From an uncultured Bacteroidales bacterium (lineage in GTDB: Bacteria > Bacteroidota > Bacteroidia > Bacteroidales > UBA932): a stretch of DNA of 7,383 nt. Within the stretch, counting starts at the first letter, position 1; every line of letters starts with the position of its first letter. The translations under genes were made by a program, and so were the position numbers. The notes below the pieces were generated by a model. The model was given only the letters and a program-made list of their open reading frames with translations, searched no databases and was not told the DNA's origin. Below are positions 6,529 through 7,383 of this stretch, piece by piece. The stretch is taken from assembly GCA_945874815.1 (NCBI GenBank), contig CAMCIE010000066.1, positions 1 to 7,383 of the forward strand, read 5' to 3'.

Positions 6529-7383
6529 GATGGAAGTTTGAACCGGAATCCGAAGATAGTAAGGTATTTTTCATGTAACCGGCCGTGATAGTTGATCTCA
6601 AAAATCCATGACAGCACTGGCTGAAAGCGACGTTTGACAAAGAAATAACAATATCTGTAGTAACTGCTTTTGATAAGTTTCTTTGTATATCCCTGAGCTG
6701 AAACTGCGATGCAAAGAATCCTCTCGTATGTATGAGTGAGTGTACCGCTTTTATGAGATCCATTGGATGGCGGGAAGATATTCTTATTTATTTTGTCATC
6801 CTTAAGGTATTCCAGCGCAGAGGCCCTGACGGCGAAGATTGTTCCTGCACAGAAATCCATGCTTTGCGGTACGATATTCAGCCGTGACAGTTCATCTGTA
6901 AGCATATCTCCGCTCTCTATATTATTATCTTTGGCTGTAACGTTTACGTCCATTGAATATACCAGACCAACGGAAGGACGGTTGAGGAAGACGTTGTGTG
7001 TCTTGGTAAAACGCTCGGGATTGGCAAGCAGGGCATCAACCATGAGTCTGACCCATTTGTTTCCGCAGAATCTGATGCCGTTGAAATGAATGGTAGTTTC
7101 CATGTCTTCGTTCTTTGTGTGTAATTTTATCACATACAGATACTTTGACAGGTCTATTGTCTTGATGCATTGTATAAATGGCCAGATATCGTAACCGACA
7201 TTGTCAGTCTGCATGAACTGAGTATCAGGCTTGAATTGTCGCAGAACTGAGGCAATATTTTCATTCAGGTTGTTTCCAGTTACAATCAAATCCCACTCAA
7301 CCCCCACTATGTTCTTCATTTTGTTGATGAAATATGGAACCTGGTTGTGGTAATAAAGGTGAAAAACGACTAATACTCTTTCT
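6516..7383 (-). CDS. RgpF-like (rhamnan synthesis F family) glycosyltransferase, 5' end outside window
   Basis: The frame stays open to the window edge, so 288 C-terminal residues are visible and the ATG at 7317-7319 is internal. Reading from the edge gives ERVLVVFHLYYHNQVPYF, the opening strand and H-x-Y-Y pattern of the rhamnan synthesis F (RgpF) family. The same frame has DNVGYDIWPF (60-69), matching the family's N-x-G-x-D-I-x-P-F, then IKLHTKN (85-91) and FCAGTIFAVRA (177-187). RgpF proteins help build rhamnose-containing polysaccharides, usually as cytoplasmic or membrane-associated transferases; the substrate here is unknown. The basic, aromatic C-terminal tail (KLIKSSYYRYCYFFVKRR, then IFGFRFKLPSKKD) could contact membrane. 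The stop is TAA at 6516-6518, and 141 bases separate it from the ATG of the barrel-like gene. It probably belongs to a surface polysaccharide cluster extending rightward. Confidence 0.8.
   Translation of the reverse strand, partial: ERVLVVFHLYYHNQVPYFINKMKNIVGVEWDLIVTGNNLNENIASVLRQFKPDTQFMQTDNVGYDIWPFIQCIKTIDLSKYLYVIKLHTKNEDMETTIHFNGIRFCGNKWVRLMVDALLANPERFTKTHNVFLNRPSVGLVYSMDVNVTAKDNNIESGDMLTDELSRLNIVPQSMDFCAGTIFAVRASALEYLKDDKINKNIFPPSNGSHKSGTLTHTYERILCIAVSAQGYTKKLIKSSYYRYCYFFVKRRFQPVLSWIFEINYHGRLHEKYLTIFGFRFKLPSKKD

Noticed and set aside
7317..7319. ATG as the start of a 267-residue glycosyltransferase
   Set aside because: The same frame continues upstream to the window edge with family-like sequence (VLVVFHLYYHNQVPYF), so this Met is internal.
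1..7383. Mobile elements, CRISPR arrays, integrases or defence genes
   Set aside because: No transposase, recombinase, spaced direct repeats or target-site duplications were seen on either strand; the tRNA has no visible integrated element or attachment-site duplicate beside it.

Overview
The window looks like a chromosomal segment from a member of the Bacteroidales. Three lines of evidence point there. Promoter-like sites match the Bacteroidetes sigma factor pattern (TTTG, about 19 bases, TAnnTTTG) instead of the usual -35/-10 boxes. Gene starts mostly lack Shine-Dalgarno sequences. The surface genes belong to the fimbrillin (type V pilus) world typical of Bacteroidales. The genus cannot be settled from the sequence alone.

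Layout. Bases 1-72 hold the first 24 codons of a leftward gene that reads as DNA gyrase subunit B. A leftward tRNA-Asp (202-275) follows, with a near-ideal promoter upstream and a perfect 14-bp hairpin terminator downstream. A rightward full-length uvrA (about 460-3276) encodes the damage-recognition ATPase of nucleotide excision repair. This left part is housekeeping.

Bases 3267-6374 hold a tight leftward three-gene cluster that runs tail-to-tail into uvrA. In transcription order it encodes a small exported beta-rich (possibly outer-membrane barrel) protein, a FimA/Mfa-like fimbrial lipoprotein, and a larger lipoprotein with a fimbrillin/DUF4906-like body and C-terminal Ig-like domains. The three reading frames overlap by 11 and 37 bases, so they are very probably one operon, perhaps translationally coupled. 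The plausible job is to build or anchor a short surface appendage, the last product being a candidate tip or accessory subunit. This is inferred from fold-level resemblance and gene order.

Bases 6516-7383 hold the C-terminal part of a leftward RgpF-like (rhamnan synthesis F) glycosyltransferase whose 5' end lies outside the window. It suggests that a cell-surface polysaccharide cluster lies beyond the right edge.

No insertion sequence, CRISPR array, integrase or defence system is visible. The most interesting material is the compact fimbrillin-like operon and the partly missing zinc ligands in UvrA. I found no convincing wholly new system.
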